Shown here: positions 1 through 7,605 of the stretch, piece by piece | Layout: every line of letters begins with the position of its first letter | Position numbering within the stretch: position 1 is the first letter of the stretch | Assembly (NCBI GenBank): GCA_965657575.1 | Contig: CBFHOK010000004.1 | Span: 1 to 64,000 of the forward strand | DNA: 64,000 nucleotides | Direction of reading: 5' to 3' | Source: CAJXVY01 sp965657575 | GTDB taxonomy: Bacteria; Actinomycetota; Actinomycetes; Actinomycetales; Microbacteriaceae | The notes under the pieces: generated by a model | The model's input: the letters and a program-made list of their open reading frames with translations, nothing else | Told to the model about the DNA's origin: nothing | Database searches by the model: none | Made by a program: the position numbers and the translations under genes

Positions 1-1206
1 GGCAACTTCTTCGGCTCTGTCGACAGGAACAACGACAACACCGTCCACGTCAGCTCGCACTATATCGCCAGGACGAATGCAGACGCTGTCTATAGTGAGG
101 GGTTGCTGAACCGCTTTCACTCGAACACGATCCTTACCTGTTCGCATAAAGCGTCCAGCACTCCAGATCGGGTAGCGGAGGACAGCGGCATGCTCAGTGT
201 CTCGACACACTCCGTGTATAACTGTGGCCGCTATGCCACTTGCGGCGGCTAGCCGAGTCATGATGCCACCCCACACAGTGCAGTCGGTGCGGCCGTCATT
301 GTCGATAAACACCACAGCACCAGCTGGCACGTCATCGAGGAAGTCCCCAACTGTGCCTCCTGCCTCGTCCACTGTCTCGTATTTCACTGTAAATGCTGGT
401 CCGCAAGCAGACAGATTTTCCTGAATTCCTGCGAGCCCTTGAATCGATCCAGCTAACTCGAGACGGTCGAGTGCGTCTGAAATTGCTGCGGTAGGCAACA
501 ACCTCAACCGCTCGACTACGGAGAGTGTTGATGCAGTGTTTGATGTTTCGCTGCTTTGGTGGCCAGCTAGGCGGGCATCGTGCATAGTCTCGGGTAGCGA
601 ACGACCGCTGAGAACTTCGCTGACAATTTCTGATTCGCGTTGCATGATGGCTTCTGCGCGATCCAAGACTTCCTCGGCGACGTCTCTTGGAATGACGACA
701 AAGCCTGATGAGTCGGCTAGGACGAGGTCTCCGTCATTGACGGGCAAGCCGGCGATTGTTACTAAGCCGCCAGTGCTCTTCTCGCGAAGCCGTGCCCGCG
801 CCGTGCGGGGTATCGCGCCTCGAGCATAAACTGGGAAACGGTAGGCCTCTGCCTCCGACACATCGCGACAGACACCGTCCGTCACTACCCCCGCAAGTCC
901 GCGAATGGAAGCGCCGAGTGACAGTATTCCGCCCCAGGACGACACATCTGTACGCCCTTGATTTGCGATGACAATGACATCATTCTGATTCCCCGCTGAG
1001 ATTGTTTGTGTTGCTAGATGTGGACCGGGGGGTCCGCCAGTATCGGGTTCAAGTTCGATTGTCCGCGCTATTCCTACAAGTTTTGGAGTTCCCCATTGTG
1101 GTTTTAGATCACCAATCCCGGGTGGCAGTCCTAATCCGTCAAGCGCATCACTGACAACAGTTGAATCGAGCCAGTTCAATCGTTGGACGAGAGTATGCGT
1201 TTCCAC
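1..1206 (-). CDS. Tandem two-domain RraA-family protein (partial, runs off left edge)
   Basis: One uninterrupted minus-strand frame of 402 codons starts at GTG 1206 and is still open at base 1. It holds two successive copies of the RraA / HMG-aldolase-like fold. Domain 1 (about residues 1–225) has an SDALDGLG start, a GRTDVSSWGG stretch and the DGVCRD signature. Domain 2 (about 226 to the edge) repeats this as SDALDRLE, GRTDCTVWGG and HGVCRD, ending near VDGVVVVPVDRAEEVA. Arg and Asp of the GVCRD motif, which bind substrate and metal in the family, are kept in both. Family members are aldolases/decarboxylases of 4-hydroxy-4-methyl-2-oxoglutarate type or RNase E inhibitors; the substrate here is unknown. 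It is divergent from a LysR regulator, which probably controls it. Composition is more GC-rich than the rest of the window. Confidence 0.8.
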   Translation of the reverse strand, partial: METHTLVQRLNWLDSTVVSDALDGLGLPPGIGDLKPQWGTPKLVGIARTIELEPDTGGPPGPHLATQTISAGNQNDVIVIANQGRTDVSSWGGILSLGASIRGLAGVVTDGVCRDVSEAEAYRFPVYARGAIPRTARARLREKSTGGLVTIAGLPVNDGDLVLADSSGFVVIPRDVAEEVLDRAEAIMQRESEIVSEVLSGRSLPETMHDARLAGHQSSETSNTASTLSVVERLRLLPTAAISDALDRLELAGSIQGLAGIQENLSACGPAFTVKYETVDEAGGTVGDFLDDVPAGAVVFIDNDGRTDCTVWGGIMTRLAAASGIAATVIHGVCRDTEHAAVLRYPIWSAGRFMRTGKDRVRVKAVQQPLTIDSVCIRPGDIVRADVDGVVVVPVDRAEEVA

Positions 1207-1280
1207 TCTTTCATTCTGGTGGCTTCGAGTAGTAAGCTGAAGGTCTGAATCAGTCCTAGAGTAATAGCTGGAGCGACTAA
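1207..1280. promoter_or_regulatory. Divergent intergenic region between RraA-like and LysR genes
   Basis: These 74 bases separate two divergent start codons, the classical arrangement in which a LysR protein binds between its own gene and its target. The LysR start has a GGAG ribosome site about six bases upstream. I could not identify a convincing T-N11-A LysR box or a clear promoter, so the regulatory role is inferred from layout only. Confidence 0.4.
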
Positions 1281-2345
1281 ATGACCGAGGTGCGGGAAGC
1301 CCGATATTTCATCGCAGTCGCGGAAGAACTCAATTTTCGTCGTGCCGCAGAGCGACTAAGCATGTCTCAACCTCCGCTCTCGCAGGCCATACGCGCCATC
1401 GAGCGCCGTTTGGGTGTGACACTCTTCCACCGCACCACACGAGAAGTGCGTCTCACGGCAGCTGGTTCCGCCTACTTAGATCGGTGTCGTAATTTGGTTA
1501 ATGCCTCGCTTTTGGCCGATCGAGGAGCTCAAGACGCCGCTTCAGGCCTAATCGGCGAGCTTCGAGTAGGCGCTGTTTCGAGCGCCGTGATGCACCCCCT
1601 GCCTCGGGCATTGGAGCAGTTTCGAGCACAGCACCCTGGGGTGCACGTTCGGGTTGAGGAGATTGACAGTCACGCTGCCCTTCAAGCAGTGCAAAGACGT
1701 GAACTCGACGTTGCACTGGTGCGACTGCTATCCACGCCCGCCAATTTTCAGCGACGAGTGCTGGTGCGGGAAGTTTTCGCACTGGCTGTTCCCGAGGGGT
1801 GGGCGTTGGCAGACAACGAGCTGATCGACCTCGCGGATGCGGCAGAGCTGCCTTGGATTTGGCTGACGAGGGACATCTCTCCTGATTACCACGATCAGGT
1901 TGTAGCGTGCTGTCGAGCCGCGGGATTTTCCCCTGAAACACAACACACTGCTCGGAGCATCAGTAGCCAACTCGCACTTGTGTCTGCAGGTCTTGGCGTT
2001 GCCTTGGTGCCGGAGGACTCGGCGAGATCTCATTTGCCGTCTCGGGTCCAACTTTTGCGTCTTAGGCAGTCGATTCAAACGGAGTTGGCCGGCTTTTGGC
2101 GCACTGACGCGAACCCGCTCGTCGCAGCGCTTATCGAGAGTGCNNNNNNNNNNNNNNNNNNNNNNNNNNNNNNNNNNNNNNNNNNNNNNNNNNNNNNNNN
2201 NNNNNNNNNNNNNNNNNNNNNNNNNNNNNNNNNNNNNNNTAGGCAGTCGATTCAAACGGAGTTGGCCGGCTTTTGGCGCACTGACGCGAACCCGCTCGTC
2301 GCAGCGCTTATCGAGAGTGCGTCGGCCTCCGTGGCGAGTAACTAG
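1281..2345 (+). CDS. LysR-family transcriptional regulator (model inflated by scaffold gap)
   Basis: The N-terminal 60 residues form the LysR winged helix-turn-helix (EARYFIAVAEELNFRRAAERL, then SMSQPPLSQAIRAIERRLG). The rest is the periplasmic-binding-like effector domain. The ATG at 1281 has a GGAG site. The reading frame crosses 96 Ns, and the 81 bases before the gap are repeated exactly after it. Removing Ns plus one repeat (177 nt) keeps frame and gives a 295-residue protein, the normal LysR length, so the 354-residue reading is an artefact. It is divergent from the RraA-like gene. Its stop codon TAG touches the tRNA-like fragment at 2345. Confidence 0.85.
   Translation: MTEVREARYFIAVAEELNFRRAAERLSMSQPPLSQAIRAIERRLGVTLFHRTTREVRLTAAGSAYLDRCRNLVNASLLADRGAQDAASGLIGELRVGAVSSAVMHPLPRALEQFRAQHPGVHVRVEEIDSHAALQAVQRRELDVALVRLLSTPANFQRRVLVREVFALAVPEGWALADNELIDLADAAELPWIWLTRDISPDYHDQVVACCRAAGFSPETQHTARSISSQLALVSAGLGVALVPEDSARSHLPSRVQLLRLRQSIQTELAGFWRTDANPLVAALIESXXXXXXXXXXXXXXXXXXXXXXXXXXXXXXXXXRQSIQTELAGFWRTDANPLVAALIESASASVASN
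2063..2320. repeat. Exact 81-bp duplication flanking the N-gap (assembly artefact)
   Basis: Bases 2063–2143 and 2240–2320 are identical and abut the two edges of the N run. This is what a scaffolder leaves when two contigs sharing a fixed k-mer overlap are joined with placeholder Ns instead of being merged. It is not a biological repeat. The two contigs should be collapsed into one continuous lysR gene. Confidence 0.9.
2144..2239. other. Scaffold gap (96 N)
   Basis: This is a run of 96 Ns inside the LysR gene. The same length is used at 8365–8460, so it looks like a placeholder rather than a measured size. The flanking duplication shows that here the true gap is negative. Confidence 0.95.
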
Positions 2346-2388
2346 GACTCATATCCGTCGGTCGCGGGTTCAAGTCCCGCACGCCCCA
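2345..2388 (+). other. 3' half of a tRNA-Met-like gene (candidate att site or chimeric junction)
   Basis: The sequence from GGACTCATA through TCCGT, a variable loop, the T-arm GCGGG-TTCAAGT-CCCGC and acceptor strand ACGCCCC plus discriminator A matches the 3' half of an elongator tRNA-Met (anticodon CAT). The anticodon loop appears one base short. No D-arm or 5' acceptor strand precedes it; the upstream bases are the LysR stop codon. A tRNA remnant starting at the anticodon arm is typical of the end of an element inserted by a tyrosine recombinase. No integrase is visible in the window. A false join is the alternative. Confidence 0.6.
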
Positions 2389-2408
2389 CTGTTGGAAAGC
2401 CTGCTTCG

Positions 2409-3473
2409 TTAGGCGTTAACACCGTATCCAGTGATGTGTTTAGGCAGTGAGCTGTCGTTCCCATACATGAAGTGCTTGCTGATATCCGGGCTGTATTTGC
2501 TCAAATAGGTTTGCTTGCCAATTCTCTCACTTAGCTCTCGGTGGTGAATTACACTCGCACCGCAACAAAGACCAATAACCTTGGCACCAAGGTTTGCGGC
2601 AAACTCCGCAAACTCGGCAGTTTCATACCTATTCGAGTTTTGGCTTTCTAAGGCATCTGGGAAAGTTCTCTCATTTGGAAGCTTTGCCGTGTTTCCCCGG
2701 TCAGGCAAATTGAAAAACGTAGTGTGCTCATCGGTGGTTCTGTATGTTCCAGGCATTCCGCATATCGGGTGATCACCTACCGATTTAGAGATCTCTTCGA
2801 GTATTGGCCTGATGGTGTTTGGGCCTTGGAAACAGTTGGTGCCAACAACATCGGCACCTGCCTCGGCAAGCATCTTGCAGGCGTCCTGGGGTGAAACCCC
2901 ATCTCTTAGCTCTCCGGAGGCAAATACCGCAACATTCACTATCGACGGAAGCCCCACAGCCTGAATCTCCTCAAGGGCGATCTTTGCTTCCTCGTAGTAA
3001 TACATCGTCTCAGCAACAATTAGATCGGCACCCTCTTCTTTGGCCCAAGTGACCATCTCTCTATACATCGCTCGAACACGATCTTTGCTTGATGAATCCT
3101 CGGGGTCAAAGATGTTGGAGTTTGAAATGTTGCCAGCAACGAAAATTTTTCTTCCCAGAGCTTTTGTTTGTTCTTTAGCAACCTCTTTGGCAATTCTTAG
3201 TGCCTCACGATTTAGTGGTTCCAGCAGGTGTTCTTCACCGATGATGCGCATCTTTTCACGGTGACCGTTGTAGGTAAACGCTAAAGCAATATCGCTTCCG
3301 GCCCTTATGAAATCGGTAGCGACCTGTTTGAGAACCTCAGGGTGGTCAAGAGCTACCTTGGGAACGAATTCACCAGCAGTTAAGTATCCTCGTCTTTCGA
3401 CTTCGAATAGGTATCCTCCTGCTAAAACTAGCGGCTGGTCTTGCTTCAGTCTTTCTAAGAAATCAGTGCTCAA
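2409..3473 (-). CDS. Homocysteine S-methyltransferase (BHMT/MmuM-like)
   Basis: The enzyme transfers a methyl group to homocysteine to make methionine, using betaine, S-methylmethionine or a similar donor. The TIM-barrel family's zinc ligands are visible: Cys214 in GTNC and Cys303–Cys304 in GLCCGAS. I chose TTG 3473, seven codons inside the longest frame (GTG 3494), because GGAGG sits five bases before it; this gives 354 residues, near the BHMT length. It lies 30 bases downstream of tdk on the same strand and is probably cotranscribed. The methyl donor cannot be read from sequence. It is the first gene of the normal-GC part of the window. Confidence 0.85.
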   Translation of the reverse strand: MSTDFLERLKQDQPLVLAGGYLFEVERRGYLTAGEFVPKVALDHPEVLKQVATDFIRAGSDIALAFTYNGHREKMRIIGEEHLLEPLNREALRIAKEVAKEQTKALGRKIFVAGNISNSNIFDPEDSSSKDRVRAMYREMVTWAKEEGADLIVAETMYYYEEAKIALEEIQAVGLPSIVNVAVFASGELRDGVSPQDACKMLAEAGADVVGTNCFQGPNTIRPILEEISKSVGDHPICGMPGTYRTTDEHTTFFNLPDRGNTAKLPNERTFPDALESQNSNRYETAEFAEFAANLGAKVIGLCCGASVIHHRELSERIGKQTYLSKYSPDISKHFMYGNDSSLPKHITGYGVNA

Positions 3474-3503
3474 TTTTTCCTCCAAGAAAAACACTACTTG
3501 GAT

Positions 3504-4100
3504 TTAGGCTTTAGCTTTTTCTTGAAAGTAACAATCGGCACATAAAGACTCATAAGTTACCTCCACGCCATCAATTGCAACCTGCTCTCCATCAAAGACG
3601 AAGTGACCATCAAATAATCTGCCGTTAAACATTGCTTTTCTGCCACACCTACAAATGGTTTTCAGCTCCTCAAGGCTGTGGGCGATTTCAAGAAGCCTTC
3701 TGCTCCCCGGAAAACTTTTTGTTTGGAAATCTGTTCTGATGCCATATGCAAGAACTGGAATGTCATCCAACACAGAAAGCTCTAGCGACTGATCTACCTG
3801 CTGCTCGGTTAGAAACTGGGATTCATCAACAAGTAGGCAGGCTATTGATTGGCCAATTGATTCACGTTGCTTGGCAACCTCCCAGAAGCTAACCCTTAGG
3901 TCCATATCGGGGGTTAACAGTAGATCAACCTCCCTGGTTACACCCAACCTGCTGACGATGTTTCTGTCGCCTTTCTTGTCAATTGCCGGTTTTGCAAGGA
4001 GCACGTGTTGGTTGCGCTCTTCGTAGTTGTGGGCAGCCTGCAAAAGGGCAGTTGACTTACCTGAATTCATCGCACCGTGGCGGAAGTAAAGCTTGCTCAT
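3504..4100 (-). CDS. tdk: Thymidine kinase
   Basis: The protein phosphorylates thymidine for dTTP salvage in the cytoplasm. It has the P-loop GAMNSGKS (residues 9–16), the DESQF segment (92–96) with the catalytic Glu93, and the lid with a four-cysteine zinc site (Cys150 and Cys152 in CRCG, Cys187 and Cys190 in CADC). At 198 residues it has the usual type II thymidine kinase length. The start is ATG 4100, 28 bases from the divergent photolyase gene. It is upstream of the homocysteine methyltransferase. Confidence 0.95.
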   Translation of the reverse strand: MSKLYFRHGAMNSGKSTALLQAAHNYEERNQHVLLAKPAIDKKGDRNIVSRLGVTREVDLLLTPDMDLRVSFWEVAKQRESIGQSIACLLVDESQFLTEQQVDQSLELSVLDDIPVLAYGIRTDFQTKSFPGSRRLLEIAHSLEELKTICRCGRKAMFNGRLFDGHFVFDGEQVAIDGVEVTYESLCADCYFQEKAKA

Positions 4101-4128
4101 ATTGGTTCTAATGCTATAGCCAGAAAGG

Positions 4129-5574
4129 TTGATTCTCCTGCAGTTACTATTTGCCGACCAATTGGGTCCTCACTTCCAAGAGGATGAAAAACTCCTGCTC
4201 CCAGAGGTGTTGAAGCAGTTTTCCAAGCGCAAGTATCACCGTCAAAAAGCCCACTTGATCCTCTCCGCGATCAGACACCGCGCACTGGATTCTGACGTTG
4301 AGCTTGTCAGTTTGGATTCATACCGTGAGGTTTCTGGAAGCGCGAAAAGTGTAGTAAACCCAACCAGCTACAACCAACGAAGGCTAGTTGGGTCACTTGG
4401 TATTGAAATTCTCCCGAGCAGGGGTTTTGTCGCCAGTGAAGGTGAATTTGCGGAGTATGTCGAGGGTAAATCGGGCAAGAGATTAGTTTTGGAAGATTTT
4501 TACAGAAAACAAAGGGCGAGAACCGGTTTGCTAATGGCTAATGGTGAGCCAGAAGGTGGACAGTGGAATTTCGACCTGGACAATCGTCTCCCTCCACCCA
4601 AGCAGTCATCTTTGGGGGTTAGTGCGCCCTGGTACCCAAAGGAAGACGAAATCGATGACGAGGTTAGGGGTGATCTAGACCGTCTTCAGCTGGCTGGGGT
4701 TGAGTTTGCAGGTGTTGATGGGCCAAGACTTTTTCCAGCAAGCAGGACTGAAGCTTTAGACGCTCTTGATTATTTTGTAAACAACAGACTGGATTTGTTT
4801 GGACCCTATGAAGATGCTGTGCTCAGCGGTGACTGGGCGATGAGTCACAGCCTCCTGAGTGCTCCAATGAACATGGGCCTTCTGGACCCGTTAGAAGTCG
4901 CCCAGGCTGCAGAGACTGCCTACCGAGAGGGCAAAGTAAGGTTAGCCAGTGTCGAAGGTTTTATCCGACAGGTGATTGGCTGGAGAGACTATGTGTGGCA
5001 TCTTTACTGGCACTTCGGTGAAGATTATGTGGAAAAGAATGAGCTAGCTGCAGAGGAATCAATCCCCAGCAGCTGGCTGGAGCTGGATGAACAGCAGATC
5101 GACTCAAACTGTCTGAGTTCGACCATTGGCGATATTTCAAAGCGTGGCTGGGTGCATCACATCCCCAGATTAATGATCTTGGGAAATATAGCCATGCAAC
5201 GTGGTTACAATCCAAAACAGGTAAATGACTGGCTAGTTGACAATTTCGTAGATGGAACTCCTTGGGTGATGCCAGCGAACAGCATCGGCATGAGTCTTTA
5301 CGCTGACGGCGGGATGATGTCCACTAAGCCCTATGCGGCTGGTGGAGCATACATAAACAAAATGACAAACTACTGCGGTTCCTGTCGATTTGACCCCAAG
5401 AAACGCGTTGGTGAAGATGCGTGTCCGGTGAATGCGGGCTACTGGTACTTTATTCACGCCCATCAGGAGAGGCTCATTGCCAACCCCAGGATCTCTCGCG
5501 CTGTATACGGCATGCGCAAACTATCGGATATTGATGAGCTCGTTACTCAGGAATCTCAAAGAAAAAGCCTTTGA
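4129..5574 (+). CDS. Iron-sulfur cryptochrome/photolyase (FeS-BCP, DPRP family)
   Basis: This 481-residue protein belongs to the deoxyribodipyrimidine photolyase-related family, which repairs (6-4) photoproducts or acts as a blue-light receptor. An N-terminal antenna-type domain begins LLFADQLGPH, and the C-terminal half is the FAD domain. Cys328, Cys416, Cys419 and Cys432 have spacings 88, 3 and 13, which match the [4Fe-4S] ligand spacing I recall for Agrobacterium PhrB. The start is TTG 4129: an in-frame TAG at 4117 and the family N-terminus leave no better choice, although the AGAAAGG just upstream is too close to be a good ribosome site. It suits an organism living in sunlit water. Confidence 0.88.
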   Translation: MILLQLLFADQLGPHFQEDEKLLLPEVLKQFSKRKYHRQKAHLILSAIRHRALDSDVELVSLDSYREVSGSAKSVVNPTSYNQRRLVGSLGIEILPSRGFVASEGEFAEYVEGKSGKRLVLEDFYRKQRARTGLLMANGEPEGGQWNFDLDNRLPPPKQSSLGVSAPWYPKEDEIDDEVRGDLDRLQLAGVEFAGVDGPRLFPASRTEALDALDYFVNNRLDLFGPYEDAVLSGDWAMSHSLLSAPMNMGLLDPLEVAQAAETAYREGKVRLASVEGFIRQVIGWRDYVWHLYWHFGEDYVEKNELAAEESIPSSWLELDEQQIDSNCLSSTIGDISKRGWVHHIPRLMILGNIAMQRGYNPKQVNDWLVDNFVDGTPWVMPANSIGMSLYADGGMMSTKPYAAGGAYINKMTNYCGSCRFDPKKRVGEDACPVNAGYWYFIHAHQERLIANPRISRAVYGMRKLSDIDELVTQESQRKSL

Positions 5575-5600
5575 CCGGGCGAACACCTTCGGGTTAGAGT
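5571..5600 (+). promoter_or_regulatory. Promoter for the DUF3145-like gene
   Basis: TTGACC at 5571–5576 is followed after 17 bases by TTAGAG (5594–5599), or TAGAGT one base later. The -35 box overlaps the photolyase stop codon. The leader that follows ends in a GAGGAGG ribosome site before ATG 5650. Confidence 0.55.
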
Positions 5601-5649
5601 GAAAACACCTCATTAGGACGTAGGGGAAGACGTACCTGAGGAGGTGAGT

Positions 5650-6105
5650 ATGGCAGTTGAACTGCGCCTGCTTGGCGTGCCTGCCAAGCACCTTTCAAAA
5701 CTCTCTGATTTAGTACCTAAAAACCAGTGGAAAGTACAGCCATTGCTGCAGGGACAGTTCCAGGCAACTGTCGTCATTGATCAGGTTTCAGATGTTTCAA
5801 GCTTGGCCAGTAGGTTATTCAAACTGAGGGATATTCACTTCGAAATTGAGACCTTGGGCTCATCGAGTTCGGGGGAGCGGATAATGTGCGTGCCCGGACT
5901 CGGGATGAAGCGGCAAATAATCGATGAAATTGGGCGAGTCTTGGTTCCCGAAAATGAACTAGAAAACTTTGCCAAGGCACTCAGTGAGCAGCCAGCCAAG
6001 CACGCCAGCCTCTATCGAGAGCTGATGGGTTTCAGTCATCAAGACCGACTAGATCAATTGAAAATTGACACAGAGAGTGTCTCTCTGATTCCTAGAGTTG
6101 GTTAG
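5650..6105 (+). CDS. DUF3145-like conserved actinobacterial protein
   Basis: This is a 151-residue cytoplasmic protein of unknown function with no membrane segments. I chose ATG 5650 over the in-frame GTG 5644 because GAGGAGG lies at the right distance from it. Sequence and place both fit the DUF3145 family, which I recall sitting beside fabF in other actinobacteria (for example downstream of the Streptomyces fab cluster); the family assignment is from memory. It converges on fabF and overlaps it by four bases. A role connected with lipid metabolism is only suggested by position. Confidence 0.7.
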   Translation: MAVELRLLGVPAKHLSKLSDLVPKNQWKVQPLLQGQFQATVVIDQVSDVSSLASRLFKLRDIHFEIETLGSSSSGERIMCVPGLGMKRQIIDEIGRVLVPENELENFAKALSEQPAKHASLYRELMGFSHQDRLDQLKIDTESVSLIPRVG

Positions 6106-7325
6106 CGAAAGGCCAGTACCGCGTTGTGACCACCGAAGCCGAAGCTGTTGCTTATGGCAATCTTTCCTTTGTCCAAGCTAGCTGCTGTTTTTGGAACATT
6201 CAGAGGAATATTGGAATCTTGGTTATCAAGGTTGATTGTTCCTGGGGCGGTTGATGATTTCAGGGCCATCAGGGTGAACACGGCTTCTATCGCTCCGGCT
6301 CCACCCAGAAGGTGACCGGTAGAGGCTTTAGTTGCACTAACAATGAGATTTTCGGTGTGATTGCCAAATACGCGTTTTAGAGCAGTGTATTCAGCTATGT
6401 CTCCTACGGGAGTAGAGGTTGCGTGGGCATTGACGTGCTGGACATCACTGGTTGATGCTTCAGCTTCTGCCAGTGCAGCAAGCATAGCTCTGGCAGCACC
6501 GTCCCCTTCGGGGTCAGGGGCAGTGATGTGATAGGCGTCACTTGTAACACTAGCTCCGACAATTTCCCCATAGATCTTTGCTCCTCGAGCAACAGCGCTG
6601 TCATAGTCTTCTAGCACCAACGCGGCAGCACCTTCACCCATTACAAAACCATCTCTGTCAGTGTCGTAAGGTCTTGATGCGCGGGCTGGATCGTCATTTC
6701 GCTTACTGAGCGCCTGCATGGCAGCAAAAGAGGCTATCGGCAGCGGGTGAATAGCAGCCTCTGCTCCACCAGCGATAGCGATGTCGGAGGCACCTGATTT
6801 GACCCTGTGGAATGCGTTAGCAATTGATTCATTTCCACTTGCACAGGCACTGACCGCTGTGTGAACACCAGCCTTTGCGCCAAAATGCATACCGACAGCC
6901 GCCGCCGGCCCATTTGGCATCAGCATTGGAACAGTCATCGGCATAACTCTTCTAGGTCCGCGTTCCTTGAGTGTCTCGAAGGCATCCAGCAGAGTCCAAA
7001 CCCCTCCGATGCCAGTTGCGAAATCAACACTGAGTCGAAGCGGGTCAAACTCTGGTTGACCTGCGTCTGAGAATGCTTCACGTGCACTTATGAGAGCAAA
7101 CTGGCTAGAAGGATCTAATCTCTTTGCCTCTTGAGGAGTAAGAACCTCAGAGGCAGGCACTTTTGCGGAGCCAGCAAAGGTCACGGGAAGTTCGTATTTG
7201 GAAACCCAATCTTGATTGAGGCTGGCAACGCCACTCTCGCCTCTGAGCAGGGCATTCCAGCTTTCCTCGGCGGTACCACCAAGGGGGGTGGTAGCACCGA
7301 TTCCCGTGACTACTACTCTTCGCAA
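6102..7325 (-). CDS. fabF: 3-oxoacyl-[acyl-carrier-protein] synthase II (FabF/KasA type)
   Basis: The condensing enzyme elongates acyl-ACP with malonyl-ACP. The Cys-His-His triad is visible: Cys161 in SACASGN, His301 in NAHATSTP and His338 in STGHLLGG. I start it at TTG 7325 (MRRVVVTGIG), one base after the acpP stop, because this matches the family N-terminus; the longest frame would overlap acpP by 29 bases. The result is 407 residues, a normal length. It is the last gene of the fab operon and is expected to be translationally coupled to acpP. Confidence 0.93.
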   Translation of the reverse strand: MRRVVVTGIGATTPLGGTAEESWNALLRGESGVASLNQDWVSKYELPVTFAGSAKVPASEVLTPQEAKRLDPSSQFALISAREAFSDAGQPEFDPLRLSVDFATGIGGVWTLLDAFETLKERGPRRVMPMTVPMLMPNGPAAAVGMHFGAKAGVHTAVSACASGNESIANAFHRVKSGASDIAIAGGAEAAIHPLPIASFAAMQALSKRNDDPARASRPYDTDRDGFVMGEGAAALVLEDYDSAVARGAKIYGEIVGASVTSDAYHITAPDPEGDGAARAMLAALAEAEASTSDVQHVNAHATSTPVGDIAEYTALKRVFGNHTENLIVSATKASTGHLLGGAGAIEAVFTLMALKSSTAPGTINLDNQDSNIPLNVPKTAASLDKGKIAISNSFGFGGHNAVLAFR

Positions 7326-7326
7326 G

Positions 7327-7575
7327 TTAGCCCTGGGCTCCAACGATGAAGTCAACTGCGTCCTTCACTGTTACAAGGTTGGTGACTTCCTCGTCTGGGA
7401 TCTTTACGTCAAACTTGTCCTCGGCATTTACAACGATTGTCATCATCGAAATTGAGTCGATGTCGAGGTCGTCGGTGAATGACTTCTCTGGCTGAACCAG
7501 ATCGGCTGCAATGCCAGTTTCTTCATTTACCAGTTCTGCTAGACCTGCTAGTACCTCAGCTTCGGTGTGAGCCAT
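7327..7575 (-). CDS. acpP: Acyl carrier protein
   Basis: This 82-residue acidic helical protein carries the growing fatty acid on a phosphopantetheine arm. The attachment serine is Ser41 in DIDSISMM, the form of the DSL motif common in actinobacteria. The ATG at 7575 has a good upstream GGAG site in a 30-base gap after fabH. It lies between fabH and fabF, as in other actinobacterial clusters. Confidence 0.96.
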   Translation of the reverse strand: MAHTEAEVLAGLAELVNEETGIAADLVQPEKSFTDDLDIDSISMMTIVVNAEDKFDVKIPDEEVTNLVTVKDAVDFIVGAQG

Positions 7576-7605
7576 TTTTTTCTCCTTTGAGTTGTTCGAT
7601 TTATT

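Noticed and set aside
2345..2388. Functional tRNA-Met
   Set aside because: The 5' acceptor strand and D-arm are missing and the anticodon loop is one base short.
1728..2412. Frames crossing the first N-gap in other phases
   Set aside because: They are shadows of lysR that run through Ns and the artefactual duplication.
7327..7575. ACP with abnormal DSI instead of DSL motif
   Set aside because: DIDSISMM is the usual form in actinobacterial ACPs; the modified Ser is present.
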